A DNA stretch of 49,568 nt, from NCBI GenBank assembly GCA_014324045.1, contig JACOMY010000022.1, positions 1 to 49,568 on the forward strand, in the 5' to 3' direction. Of the stretch, positions 24,881-33,136 are shown one piece after another; within the stretch, counting starts at the first letter, position 1, and every line of letters begins with the position of its first letter. A program made the position numbers and the translations under genes. This DNA is from Rhodospirillales bacterium (GTDB taxonomy: Bacteria; Pseudomonadota; Alphaproteobacteria; Kiloniellales; JACOMY01). Below the pieces are notes generated by a model, which saw only the letters and a program-made list of their open reading frames with translations, searched no databases and was not told the DNA's origin.

Positions 24881-25714
24881 TCACGAGGCGGCAAGGTGCT
24901 GAACATGATCGGACACAAGTGCCTCCGCACTGCGGTACCTGCGGCCTGTCAGAGCATCGGTCAAGCCCCTCTGGACCTCACGCTGGCAATGGTCGGCCAA
25001 GGCCTTGCGCGAACCCAGCCCGGTAAGGGTGACGGGCGGGTGAAACTCCACCGCCACCGTTACCTTTCCAAGCCCGCAGGCCTTCCAGATATGCGGCACC
25101 AGCTCCATATCGCCGTACCAAGCGAAATAAGGCCTTAAGAATCGACCCATCGGCATTCCATCCAGGTGGCTGTAGGTGATTGAGACCGGCTGCACAGTGA
25201 GATCTTCGCCCTTCGGCCGCAATTGGGCAACGGAGAAGAGGGCTGACTTGAATGGCAGAACGCGGTTGCCGTCGCCGCTGGTGCCTTCGGCAAAGAGGAT
25301 TAGACTATCGCCCGCTTCTAGCCGCTCGCTCATCTCATCGCGGTCATCGGCGGCGCGTTGCGGTTGCCGTTCAACAAAGACCGAGCGCTGCAGCACCGCC
25401 AACCAACCGAAGACTGGCCAGGAGCGCACTTCTTTCTTGGCAACGAAACTGCCGACGATCATAGAGCCGAGCACCTCAATATCCAGATAGGATACGTGAT
25501 TGGCTACGTAAAGCGTCGGCGCCTTGTGGGATTGGCGCCCGCGCCGCTGCACCCTGAAGCCGAAGAGGCGCAGCACCTGACGATGAAACCACAGCGGAAA
25601 GTGCTTGGCGAACTCCAACTTCAGCGCCAAGGCAATAACCTGCACCAACATACAGGGCGGTAGGATCGACGCGAAGACAAGCAGGTGCGAAAAGGAACGA
25701 AAGTGGGATACCAT
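24881..25714 (-). CDS. 1-acyl-sn-glycerol-3-phosphate acyltransferase family (PlsC/OlsA)
   Basis: The 277-residue membrane-associated acyltransferase has an N-terminal hydrophobic helix, the catalytic HX4D box NHVSYLD and the second motif FAEGTSGDG. It lies 24 bp downstream of an OlsB-like gene, so it probably performs the O-acylation of lyso-ornithine lipid (OlsA role); acting as a general lysophosphatidic acyltransferase is the alternative. ATG at 25714. The pair makes a phosphorus-free membrane lipid common in alphaproteobacteria. Confidence 0.9.
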   Translation of the reverse strand: MVSHFRSFSHLLVFASILPPCMLVQVIALALKLEFAKHFPLWFHRQVLRLFGFRVQRRGRQSHKAPTLYVANHVSYLDIEVLGSMIVGSFVAKKEVRSWPVFGWLAVLQRSVFVERQPQRAADDRDEMSERLEAGDSLILFAEGTSGDGNRVLPFKSALFSVAQLRPKGEDLTVQPVSITYSHLDGMPMGRFLRPYFAWYGDMELVPHIWKACGLGKVTVAVEFHPPVTLTGLGSRKALADHCQREVQRGLTDALTGRRYRSAEALVSDHVQHLAAS

Positions 25715-25738
25715 CGCGGTCTCTCGGAATAGTAACGA

Positions 25739-26554
25739 TCAGGCTTGGCCGCCATCGCTGGCCGCACGGTAGTGGCGTAGATACTTTTGCGTTACCCAAT
25801 CCGTCTTCACCACGACAGCTACGTCGGTAGTACCGAAATCGTGGTCGATTACCGCACCCTCGCCGACGAAGCCCCCCAGGTGCAGATAGCCGCGTATCAG
25901 CGGCGGCAATTGGCGCCGAGTGAGCTTAACATTGATGCTGTCGGCCGGAGCCAAGTTCATATCCACAAAGCGTTCCGGTAGAGCCGAGGGCCGCAGTGCC
26001 GGCGGCGCCAAGTGATAATGATAAAGGTAGCTCAGCCTGTCCTGCATCTGCTGCGGATCGGTACTCGGCAGACTGGCGCAGCCGAACATGATATCGACGT
26101 TATAAAAGAAAACGTACTCGGCAATTCCGCGCCACAGCAACTGCATGGTGGAGCCAGTGCGATAGTTTGCTGCAACGCAAGAACGACCGAGCTCCAGAAG
26201 CTCGCCCGGATAGCACAGCAGACTTGTGATATCGTACTCGTCCTTAGTGTAGAACTGTCCGCGCCGAAGCGCTTGCTCCCGCCGCATCAAGCGATAGGTA
26301 CCTACCACCGCGGCGGCCTCGCGTTTCGATCGATCGAATACCAAAAGGTGATCGCAGTAGGAATCGAAGCTGTCGTACTCTCGCTGTTCTAGGCGCTGCT
26401 GCAAGGTCGCAGTCGCAGCCATCTCTTGGCAGAAAACGCTATAGCGCAGCCGCTGCGAGGCTTTGATTTCCTCCGTAGTTTCCGCTAGGCGAATGTGCAA
26501 GTTTCCTGCAACGACATCGACTGGCTTCTCGGCGCTTGCCTCCATCAAAACCAT
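25739..26554 (-). CDS. olsB: Ornithine-acyl-ACP N-acyltransferase-like protein (OlsB)
   Basis: The 271-residue protein belongs to the OlsB GNAT-like family that N-acylates ornithine with 3-hydroxyacyl-ACP. Supporting stretches are LRYSVFCQEM near the N-terminus, ELGRSCVAANYRTGSTMQLLW, FGCASLPSTDP and VPLIRGYLRLGG-like PPLIRGYLHLGGFVGEGAV. ATG at 26554 has GGAGGA nine bases upstream. The acyltransferase gene follows 24 bp later, matching the olsBA order. It lies downstream of fur (114 bp), but no clear Fur box was identified, so joint iron control is not claimed. Confidence 0.88.
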   Translation of the reverse strand: MVLMEASAEKPVDVVAGNLHIRLAETTEEIKASQRLRYSVFCQEMAATATLQQRLEQREYDSFDSYCDHLLVFDRSKREAAAVVGTYRLMRREQALRRGQFYTKDEYDITSLLCYPGELLELGRSCVAANYRTGSTMQLLWRGIAEYVFFYNVDIMFGCASLPSTDPQQMQDRLSYLYHYHLAPPALRPSALPERFVDMNLAPADSINVKLTRRQLPPLIRGYLHLGGFVGEGAVIDHDFGTTDVAVVVKTDWVTQKYLRHYRAASDGGQA

Positions 26555-26668
26555 GGCTGCTGTTCCTCCAGCGAACGGTGCACGAGGTTACCGGCCCTCA
26601 CACGGCACCGCAACGGCACACGCTCCCTGAGTCGCGATGTGATGGCTGAGTCGTCCCGCGCCAATGGC

Positions 26669-27085
26669 TTATTCTTCGTTCTCGATCTTAACTGCATAGA
26701 GTTCCATGCGATGATCGATCAAACGATAGCCTAGCTTTTCCGCGACGGCAATCTGCAGCCGCTCAATCTCATCGTCGACGAATTCCACAACCTCACCGCT
26801 GTTTATGTCAATCAAATGGTCGTGATGATTGTCGCTGCGCTCTTCATAGCGAGCGCGCCCCTCGCCGAAGTCATGACGATCCAGGATTCCGGCTTCCTCG
26901 AACAGCTTGACGGTACGATAGACCGTCGCAATCGAAATCTTGGGATCGACCTTTGATGCACGCACGTGCAGCTGTTCGACATCGGGATGATCCGCTGCCT
27001 CTGACAAGACGCGCGCGATCACGCGGCGCTGTTCTGTCATCTTCAGTCCCTTCTCGATACAGAGTCGTTCCAGGCGATCAGGCAT
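26669..27085 (-). CDS. fur: Ferric uptake regulator family protein
   Basis: A 138-residue Fur-family repressor: winged helix (about 10-75, with VDPKISIATVYRTVKLFEEA) and a dimerisation/metal domain with HHDHLIDINSGEVVEF. The C-terminal CxxC pairs of the structural zinc site in E. coli Fur are absent, as in most alphaproteobacterial Fur/Mur proteins, which may sense manganese. ATG at 27085 is preceded by an excellent GGAGGTAAG six bases away. Irr is less likely because the histidine-rich heme motif of Irr is missing. Confidence 0.92.
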   Translation of the reverse strand: MPDRLERLCIEKGLKMTEQRRVIARVLSEAADHPDVEQLHVRASKVDPKISIATVYRTVKLFEEAGILDRHDFGEGRARYEERSDNHHDHLIDINSGEVVEFVDDEIERLQIAVAEKLGYRLIDHRMELYAVKIENEE

Positions 27086-27401
27086 CACCTTACCTCCAAT
27101 TCCCTGGCGGAAGGTCCGCCGCGTTCTGCAAACCTCTGAGCCAACATAACGCGAAATGTGCAAACACAGAAGAGGTACGGCCGGATTTCACCTCCGCGCC
27201 CCTTCTGAAGAGCGATTCCGGCGCCCTTTCCGGAATCGCCGCTAGGACCGATCGCGGCACTCCGGAACGCCCTATGCTTTTGGAGATCTCGCAGACCTGC
27301 GGTATGGGGAATTCACAATATCGCCGCTGACATCCGACTCACTTCTCCTTAGGCGAGAAGAGGCCTTTATCCGATGGGATTCGAGCGATCTATCGCATGA
27401 C
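27086..27401. other. Intergenic region between mucR and fur with a strong hairpin
   Basis: This 316-bp stretch holds the fur promoter region and follows the mucR stop. No protein gene is supported. Its most striking element is the 10-bp inverted repeat listed at 27212-27239. I could not identify the fur -35/-10 boxes with confidence. Confidence 0.5.
27212..27239. repeat. 10-bp perfect inverted repeat (hairpin)
   Basis: GCGATTCCGG (27212-27221) and CCGGAATCGC (27230-27239) pair perfectly across an 8-base loop. Neither side is followed by a T-run, so it is not a standard terminator. It lies 127 bases upstream of the fur start and 162 beyond the mucR stop: it may be a binding site, an RNA structure or a terminator of mucR without a tail. 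Confidence 0.6.
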
Positions 27402-27815
27402 CTAGGCACGCTGACGCGCCTTGGTGCCCAGACCGATCTCCTTGGCCAACTGCGAACGCTGCTTGGCGTAATTCGGTGCGACCATGGGATAGTCGGGCTG
27501 CAAGCCCCAGCGCTCGCGATACTGCTCGGGCGTCATGTTGTATGCAGTCTTCAAATGACGCTTGAGCATCTTGAGCTTCTTACCGTCCTCAAGACAAATG
27601 AGGTAGTCGGGGGTAACCGAACGCTTGATCGGCACAGACGGACTGGGGCGCTCCGGCTCCACTTCATTGATCTCGCTGATCGTGGTCAGCGACCGATGCA
27701 CCTCACGGATCAGGTTCGGTAGATCTTGGGCAGCAACAGAGTTATGGGAAACGTGAGCAGCCACGATTGTCGCGGTAAGGTCTAACAGCTTGTTTGCGGT
27801 CTCTTCATCCGACAT
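27402..27815 (-). CDS. mucR: MucR/Ros family zinc-finger transcriptional regulator
   Basis: The 137-residue protein is a Ros/MucR regulator, an H-NS-like global repressor in alphaproteobacteria. The atypical zinc finger is visible in YLICLEDGKKLKMLKRHL followed by KTAYNMTPEQYRERWGL. The N-terminal part (about 1-50) is the oligomerisation segment. ATG at 27815 follows GGAGGA with good spacing. Family members control exopolysaccharide, motility and host interaction and often bind their own promoter; the 163-bp gap upstream would carry that. It sits between rimI and fur as in several related genomes. Confidence 0.94.
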   Translation of the reverse strand: MSDEETANKLLDLTATIVAAHVSHNSVAAQDLPNLIREVHRSLTTISEINEVEPERPSPSVPIKRSVTPDYLICLEDGKKLKMLKRHLKTAYNMTPEQYRERWGLQPDYPMVAPNYAKQRSQLAKEIGLGTKARQRA

Positions 27816-27978
27816 CGAATCTTCCTCCAGAAGTTTGGTACGAGATCGTCGTATAGGCGGACATTAAGGGAAACGCAAGAAGAGACTACTTACCAAACTC
27901 ATAGCTGTGTCGAAATGAATAGAGATTCTTCAGATCACTGCAGCACGCTCTCTTCCAATACGGCCGAACCACCGGATT

Positions 27979-28500
27979 TTAGGTGGTAAGGTTAGGATAA
28001 AAGCTATCGAACAATTCGTTTCCCGCGACTGATCGGGACATCAAAAGCGCATCTTCGCCATTACGATAGTATCCCTGACGGGTACCTACCTGACGAAAAC
28101 CCAGCCGCTTGTATAGAGTCTCCGCAGAGCCATTGTTCCGTGCCAATTCCAAGAATAACACCCGGCCTTTGCGTCGCCACAAGGTCTGAATAAGGGTATT
28201 CATTAAAAGTGTAGCCAGACCTTTTCGTCTAGAGGCGCGCTCCACTGCAAGAGTTAGGACCTCCGCTTCGTCTCCGGCAGCCCGGGCCAGCAAGAGGGCA
28301 TAAAGCGCCTGCTTGCCAGCGACCGGCCTAGCGGTAAGGTGCCAAGCCAGTGCACCAGGCGTTCGTGTAAATACCGTCAAGTCGGCGGCCGGCCAGGGCT
28401 CGTCGGGAAAACAAGCCGCATGCAGGCATGCCGCTGCCTCCGGCGGGCCCAACCCAAGGCACAGTAGCAACCCTGCTCCGGGATCCTCCTTAAGGCTCAT
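27979..28500 (-). CDS. rimI: Ribosomal protein N-acetyltransferase RimI-like (GNAT)
   Basis: The 173-residue GNAT protein has the acetyl-CoA-binding region VLTLAVERASRRKGLATLLM and the C-terminal FLELARNNGSAETLYKRLGF motif of RimI, which acetylates the N-terminus of S18. The ATG at 28500 overlaps the tsaB stop by four bases (ATGA) and is preferred over an in-frame TTG two codons upstream. tsaB-rimI linkage is widespread. A small GC hairpin (27968-27987) spans its stop codon. Confidence 0.9.
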   Translation of the reverse strand: MSLKEDPGAGLLLCLGLGPPEAAACLHAACFPDEPWPAADLTVFTRTPGALAWHLTARPVAGKQALYALLLARAAGDEAEVLTLAVERASRRKGLATLLMNTLIQTLWRRKGRVLFLELARNNGSAETLYKRLGFRQVGTRQGYYRNGEDALLMSRSVAGNELFDSFYPNLTT

Positions 28501-29186
28501 GGCCAAGCGTCAGTGCGGCGTGGAAGCGTCGTGTCCGCTTCGCGAAGATAGAGCGGTTGTGGAAGAGGCCAAGGACGTGACGGCAACGGCTGCACCATGG
28601 CCCGTTGCGCGACTTCCACGGCGGAAACGCTCTTGAGGGCTCTAGCCAGCCGCGCCGAATGACCTGCGGCCCCGATCGCCGCCAGCCGCGGCGCTGCGGC
28701 ATCGCCGGCCAACACCAAATCGACAGAAGGAAGTGCCGCTAAGAGCGCCGCATCGCTCAAGAGCGCGGGACCTAAATCGGGTTGCCCGGCAGGATCCAGC
28801 AACAGCGCATAGCATTCGGCGCGCTTAGCTTCCAAAAGCAACAGCACCCAGGCGCCGTCGCGTTCGCACTTGGAGAGCGTTTCCAAGGTGGCTTCGAAGG
28901 ATGTTATGGTCAGCAGCGGCTTGTCCCAAGCAAGCGCCAAGCCTTGGGCGGCAGCCAATCCGATCCGCACGCCGGTAAAACTACCAGGCCCATTGGTCAC
29001 GGCGATACAATCGAGGGCCGACCATAAGAGACCTGCTTCGGCCATTGCCTCTTGAACCATCGGCACCAAGCGCTCCGACTGGCCTCGACGCATGAACTCG
29101 TGCCGCTGGGCAAGTAAGGCAGCGTCCCCTACAACAGCTACCGAACAGGCAGCACCTGCCGCATCCAGGGCCAGAATATTACGCAA
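28497..29186 (-). CDS. tsaB: tRNA threonylcarbamoyladenosine biosynthesis protein TsaB
   Basis: TsaB is the scaffold partner of TsaD in making t6A37 of ANN-decoding tRNAs. The 229-residue protein has the ASKHA-like fold start ILALDAAGAACSVAV and the conserved VTNGPGSFTGVRIGLAAAQG segment. The start is TTG at 29186 with GAGGCG six bases upstream. It overlaps rimI by four bases. Length is normal; Ala-rich C-terminal half is typical for high-GC alphaproteobacteria. Confidence 0.94.
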   Translation of the reverse strand: MRNILALDAAGAACSVAVVGDAALLAQRHEFMRRGQSERLVPMVQEAMAEAGLLWSALDCIAVTNGPGSFTGVRIGLAAAQGLALAWDKPLLTITSFEATLETLSKCERDGAWVLLLLEAKRAECYALLLDPAGQPDLGPALLSDAALLAALPSVDLVLAGDAAAPRLAAIGAAGHSARLARALKSVSAVEVAQRAMVQPLPSRPWPLPQPLYLREADTTLPRRTDAWP

Positions 29187-29246
29187 GAAAGCGCCTCAAT
29201 CCCGGTCCGACCCGGCCTCTAAAGACTGGGCGGCCCTGTTGTCCGG

Positions 29247-29837
29247 TCACTCGAACCGGCAGGCCTCCTCGGATGACAAACGCGGCCCGCGCGGATACAG
29301 ACTGGCTGGATCTCCGTATCCGAGGTTGATCAGAAAGTTCGATTTTACCGACGTTCCGGCGAAGAAGACTTCGTCCACCTTGGCATTGTCGAAACCTGAC
29401 ATCGGCCCGCAGTCCAACCCCAGCGCACGGGCAGCCAAGATAAAGTAACCGCCCTGCATTGAGCCATTACGGAAGGCCGTGGTCTCGATATGCTTCGGCT
29501 TACCCGCAAACCAAGCGCGCGCATCGGTGTGTGGGAAGAGGCGCGGCAGCTGCTCGTAGAATTCGAGGTCGTGGGCGATGATCGCCGTCGCCGGCGCCGC
29601 CATGGTCTTGTCGACGTTGCCTTCGATCAGGGCCGGCCGGAGCTTTTTCTTGGCCTCTTGGCCGATCACGTAGACCACCCGCATCGGCAGGCAGTTGGCG
29701 CTGGTCGGCGCCCAGCGTGCGAGTTCGTAGACACGCTCCAAGAGATCTCGCGGAATTGCTTCGTCGCGAAAACTGTTGTGCGTACGGGCGTCGAAAAAGA
29801 GCTGATCCAAGGCAGCCTGATCGATCTCTTGCGGCAT
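29247..29837 (-). CDS. Nitroreductase family protein, RutE/HadB-like malonic semialdehyde reductase
   Basis: A 196-residue FMN-dependent nitroreductase-fold protein. [18 protein letters not shown] near the N-terminus and [20 protein letters not shown] in the middle match the RutE-type group annotated as malonic semialdehyde reductase. No other pyrimidine-degradation (rut) gene is nearby, so the role may be another NAD(P)H-dependent reduction. ATG at 29837; it stands between nfu and tsaB on the same strand with about 60-bp gaps. Confidence 0.87.
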   Translation of the reverse strand: MPQEIDQAALDQLFFDARTHNSFRDEAIPRDLLERVYELARWAPTSANCLPMRVVYVIGQEAKKKLRPALIEGNVDKTMAAPATAIIAHDLEFYEQLPRLFPHTDARAWFAGKPKHIETTAFRNGSMQGGYFILAARALGLDCGPMSGFDNAKVDEVFFAGTSVKSNFLINLGYGDPASLYPRGPRLSSEEACRFE

Positions 29838-29896
29838 GGCTTTTCCAATCTTAGTAAAGGCGCTGACTTGCTGGCGGCAAAAGGCCTGGGGGCTCG

Positions 29897-30448
29897 CTAG
29901 AGCGTGGGCCGGACCTCGACGACCTCAGGAATATAGTGCTTCAGCATGTTCTCAATGCCCATCTTCAAAGTCGCCGTTGACGAAGGACAGCCGGCACAGG
30001 CGCCCTGCATCTGAAGATAGACGATGCCGCGATCGAAGCCGTGAAAGACGATATCACCTCCATCCTGTGCAACTGCCGGGCGCACACGCGTCTCAAGCAG
30101 ATCTTTGATCTGGGCCACGACTTCGCTGTCTTCCTCCCAAGGCTGCGGCTCTGCAACGGCATCGGAAAGCAAAACCGGCCGGCCGGCGGAGAAGTGCTCC
30201 ATCAAGATGCCGAACACGGGCGGCTTCAGCGCGTGCCAATCCTGTGACTCGATCTTGGTCACGGAGATGAAGTCGCCAGCCAAGAAGACACCCACAACGC
30301 CGTCGATCTGGAACAGACGCTGCGCCAAGGGCGAACGTTCGGTATCGTCACCTTCGCGGAAGTCGGCGGTTCCCGATGTCAGGACCTTCACGCCTGGAAT
30401 GAACTTCATGGTTGCCGGATTCGGGGTTGCTTCGGTCTGAATGAACAT
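29897..30448 (-). CDS. NifU-like Fe-S scaffold protein (Nfu type)
   Basis: The 183-residue protein has the N-terminal Nfu domain ([19 protein letters not shown]) and a C-terminal NifU domain with the cluster cysteines Cys151 and Cys154 ([20 protein letters not shown]). It delivers 4Fe-4S clusters to target enzymes. I prefer the ATG at 30448 since the family begins MFIQTE; an ATG four codons upstream (30460) has its GGAG too close. Immediately upstream on the strand is a uspA-like gene, 184 bp away. Confidence 0.93.
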   Translation of the reverse strand: MFIQTEATPNPATMKFIPGVKVLTSGTADFREGDDTERSPLAQRLFQIDGVVGVFLAGDFISVTKIESQDWHALKPPVFGILMEHFSAGRPVLLSDAVAEPQPWEEDSEVVAQIKDLLETRVRPAVAQDGGDIVFHGFDRGIVYLQMQGACAGCPSSTATLKMGIENMLKHYIPEVVEVRPTL

Positions 30449-30632
30449 AGGTGCTCTCATCTCCGCTTTTTCGGCCGACCCAAAGCCGGCTAGTCAATCT
30501 GTCTTTGCGGTGCGGGGCAGGCACCACTTCTCCAGCATGTTCGACCGCAGTCTATGAACGGCCGTACGATGCGGACTTCCAACATGGGAGCGACTCGCGG
30601 TTCAGGCAAGGCAGAGGCCTATTGCTTGGCGC

Positions 30633-31133
30633 TCACGAAACCGCATCTATTGCCTTCTCGCTGAGGTTGCCGGGGACAATTGTCAAGGGAACGCGCAGGC
30701 GAGACACAAACTTTCCGGTCAGCGATTGGATCAAGGGACCGGGAGAGCTGCTTTGCGCGCTGGCTGCCAAGACCAGGATCGAGATGTTCCGTTCCTCCTG
30801 AACCAGCCGCAGCAACTCGTCCCGGCGATCACCCTCGCGCAGAAAAACCACCGGAAGCTTACCAGAGAGCTCCTTCACCTGCCCCGCCAAACTCTGGATA
30901 TAGTGCTCCGCACGTTGACGCGCCTCCTCGGCCAAGAGATCGCCCACGCCCATGAAGTGCTGAAACTCCGTCGGCTCAATGACATGCAGCAAAGCGACGC
31001 GGCCATCGGTGTGGCGCGCCCGACGGCTAGCAAAACGCAACGCGATTTGCATTTCCTCGCTCTCGTCGACCACGATCAAGAACACGCGACCGGGCGCTTC
31101 TTCCTCTGCGTCTTCTGCGAACTTGTCGCTCAT
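30633..31133 (-). CDS. Universal stress protein (UspA family)
   Basis: The 166-residue protein has one Usp domain with the first strand VFLIVVDESEEMQIALRFA and the C-terminal LTGKFVSRLRVPLTIVPG. The acidic N-terminal tail (MSDKFAEDAEEEAPG) is a small extension. The ATP-binding G-2x-G-9x-G(S/T) motif is not clear (region ASAQSSSPGPLIQSLTGKFV), so nucleotide binding is uncertain. It lies between nfu and the TIGR02186 gene in an order shared with related chromosomes. ATG at 31133. Confidence 0.88.
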   Translation of the reverse strand: MSDKFAEDAEEEAPGRVFLIVVDESEEMQIALRFASRRARHTDGRVALLHVIEPTEFQHFMGVGDLLAEEARQRAEHYIQSLAGQVKELSGKLPVVFLREGDRRDELLRLVQEERNISILVLAASAQSSSPGPLIQSLTGKFVSRLRVPLTIVPGNLSEKAIDAVS

Positions 31134-31307
31134 CGCGCTTTCCTCCTATCTAGATTTTTGCCTCAGTCTCTATGTTTGAGAAAGCGGCGCCTTGCCCTGT
31201 CTCAAGGCGGCGGCGCCCTGGCCACCACCAAGGGCCACCCACGTAATTACCCCGATTGGGCTGCAGGGTGGGCCTGGGGGCCGACAGCACATAATCCCAA
31301 AGGAGAT

Positions 31308-32051
31308 TTACCGCTGCCGGAAGAGCAAGTGTGCGATCCATCCGGCTAGCAGCGCAACGACGATGGCAAGGCCGCCGTAGAGGGCGCTTTGCTTATGGGC
31401 CATGGCAAAGATCTCGGCTTCCAAGCCGACCTTGCTCACTGCCAAGGGCAGGCTTTGGGCCTCGGCGACCAAGCCGTTGCGGAAGACGTAGACATCGATC
31501 AGATAGCTGCCGGTAGGAACGTTCGAAGGCAGGGCGATAGAACTGCGAAACAGCCGACCGCCCAGGATCTCGACCGGTGCCACCTCCTTGATGTAAAGAC
31601 CTGCCCGCTCCTTCGCACGTACAAGTCCCGCACGCCACTCGGCCAAGAGATTCTCCGATGCCCGCCCGCTCGGCCGCAGATCCAGGTAGTCGAGGCCGAG
31701 CCGCAGGCGTTCGCGCTCGTGAAGATTGGCAATCTCATCCAAGGGACCGCTAGCCGCCAGCGCGTAGAAGGAAGGTGCGCGCGGAAAGTCCATGGTCGCC
31801 GTGTTAACCCACACACCGCCGACGCTGCCCTTGCGATGCATGGTGGTGACCTTAGCCGGCCCACGCACCGCGATAGCCAGATCGGCGGCCTCCGGAATGG
31901 AGCCGAAGACCAGAATGTTAGTGCCGTCGAAACCGGCATGAATCGCTACCAAATGTTCGGCCAGATCGGCAAGGACGCTCTGGCTGCGCACCTGCGGCGG
32001 CCAGCCGGCCAGTCCGGCGAGGAGGAGGACGAACAGCAAGCGCTGGATCAC
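31308..32051 (-). CDS. TIGR02186 family membrane-anchored protein
   Basis: The 247-residue protein has an N-terminal signal peptide (LLFVLLLAGLAGWPP), a periplasmic domain and one C-terminal transmembrane helix (ALYGGLAIVVALLAGWIAHL) followed by LLFRQR. This is the alphaproteobacterial TIGR02186/Alph_Pro_TM family, regularly found beside a TauE/SafE permease; its start (GTG at 32051) overlaps that gene's stop by four bases, so the two are coupled. Role unknown; probably an accessory subunit of the transporter. Confidence 0.85.
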   Translation of the reverse strand: MIQRLLFVLLLAGLAGWPPQVRSQSVLADLAEHLVAIHAGFDGTNILVFGSIPEAADLAIAVRGPAKVTTMHRKGSVGGVWVNTATMDFPRAPSFYALAASGPLDEIANLHERERLRLGLDYLDLRPSGRASENLLAEWRAGLVRAKERAGLYIKEVAPVEILGGRLFRSSIALPSNVPTGSYLIDVYVFRNGLVAEAQSLPLAVSKVGLEAEIFAMAHKQSALYGGLAIVVALLAGWIAHLLFRQR

Positions 32052-32962
32052 AAGCCGCTCCCCAGGACATAGACGTCAACCGGCGGCGTGAAGAGATCGT
32101 AGGTCAGCTTACCTCCAACCAGCAGCACCAGAAGCGCCAGCAAAAGCCGCAGCGCATCGCTCTGCAACCGCGCGCCCAGGCGCGTGCCGATCTGCGCACC
32201 GACCACGCTGCCGGCCAGCAGCAGCAAGGCCAGAACCACGTCGACCGTCTGATTCTCCCATGCCTGCAGAAAGGTGACATTGGCTGCCACGAAGATGATC
32301 TGAAAGAGCGAGGTGCCGATTACCACGGTGGTCGGCATGCCCAACAGATAGATCATCGCCGGCACGATCATGAAGCCACCGCCGATGCCCATCATGGCGG
32401 AGAGGAAGCCGACGCCGAAACCGACTGCCAGCGGCAACAACGCCGAGATGTAAAGTCGCGACTTGCGAAAACGCATCTTGAAGGGCAGGCCGTGCACCCA
32501 ATGATGCGTGTGCAGCTTCTTGCGTGCCGGGATCTTGCGCCGACGGCGAAAAACTGAGCGCACCGCTTCGGCCAGCATAAGACTGCCGACCGTTCCCAGC
32601 GTCGCGACGTAGATCAGCTTGATTGCCACATCGATCTGGCCCAGAGACTTCAGCCAAGAGAAGACCATGACCCCAAGCGAGGAGCCCAACAGTCCTCCGA
32701 CGAGCAAAACCAAGCCCATCTTGATGTCGACGTTTCCGCGTGGCCAATGCGCCATCGCGCCGGAGACCGAACTGGCGATGACGGAGTTGGTCTGGGTGCC
32801 GACCGCTACCGGCGCCGGAATACCAATGAAGATCAGCAGAGGCGTCATCATAAATCCGCCGCCGATCCCAAACATGCCAGACAGCACGCCGATCATGCCT
32901 CCTAGGCCCAAGAGTAGGAAGGCGTCGATCGAGATCTCGGCCACCGGCAAATAGATCTGCAT
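32048..32962 (-). CDS. Sulfite exporter TauE/SafE family permease
   Basis: The 304-residue membrane protein has the two inverted TauE halves with the repeated glycine signatures GMFGIGGGFMMTP and AMMGIGGGFMIVP. It has about eight hydrophobic helices and a basic cytoplasmic loop (RRRRKIPARKKLHTHHW). Anion export (sulfite or organosulfonate) is the usual prediction for the family. The ATG at 32962 (MQIYLPVAEISI) is preferred over an upstream in-frame start because the family core begins there. Coupled to the TIGR02186 partner downstream. Confidence 0.9.
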   Translation of the reverse strand: MQIYLPVAEISIDAFLLLGLGGMIGVLSGMFGIGGGFMMTPLLIFIGIPAPVAVGTQTNSVIASSVSGAMAHWPRGNVDIKMGLVLLVGGLLGSSLGVMVFSWLKSLGQIDVAIKLIYVATLGTVGSLMLAEAVRSVFRRRRKIPARKKLHTHHWVHGLPFKMRFRKSRLYISALLPLAVGFGVGFLSAMMGIGGGFMIVPAMIYLLGMPTTVVIGTSLFQIIFVAANVTFLQAWENQTVDVVLALLLLAGSVVGAQIGTRLGARLQSDALRLLLALLVLLVGGKLTYDLFTPPVDVYVLGSGL

Positions 32963-33035
32963 CGTGCGAGACGCCCTCTCTATTCCTGAGAACCCGTTTG
33001 ATACTGGGTTAACCGGCGTACTATCGAGGCAGCAC

Positions 33036-33052
33036 AGTACCACACGGGTACT
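33036..33052. promoter_or_regulatory. Operator-like 17-bp palindrome upstream of the TauE gene
   Basis: AGTACC acacg GGTACT is a perfect 6-bp inverted repeat with a 5-base spacer, 74 bases upstream of the tauE start in the 174-bp gap after trpS. The regulator is unknown; the symmetry fits a dimeric repressor. It could also be a weak hairpin after trpS, though trpS runs the other way from this gap. Confidence 0.25.
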
Positions 33053-33136
33053 AAGGTATCAGACTACTGTCGTGCGAGAGCCTTTCGCAATTGCTCAAGA
33101 GCCAATCGGCGCTACCCGCTCACAGACGAGAGGCGA

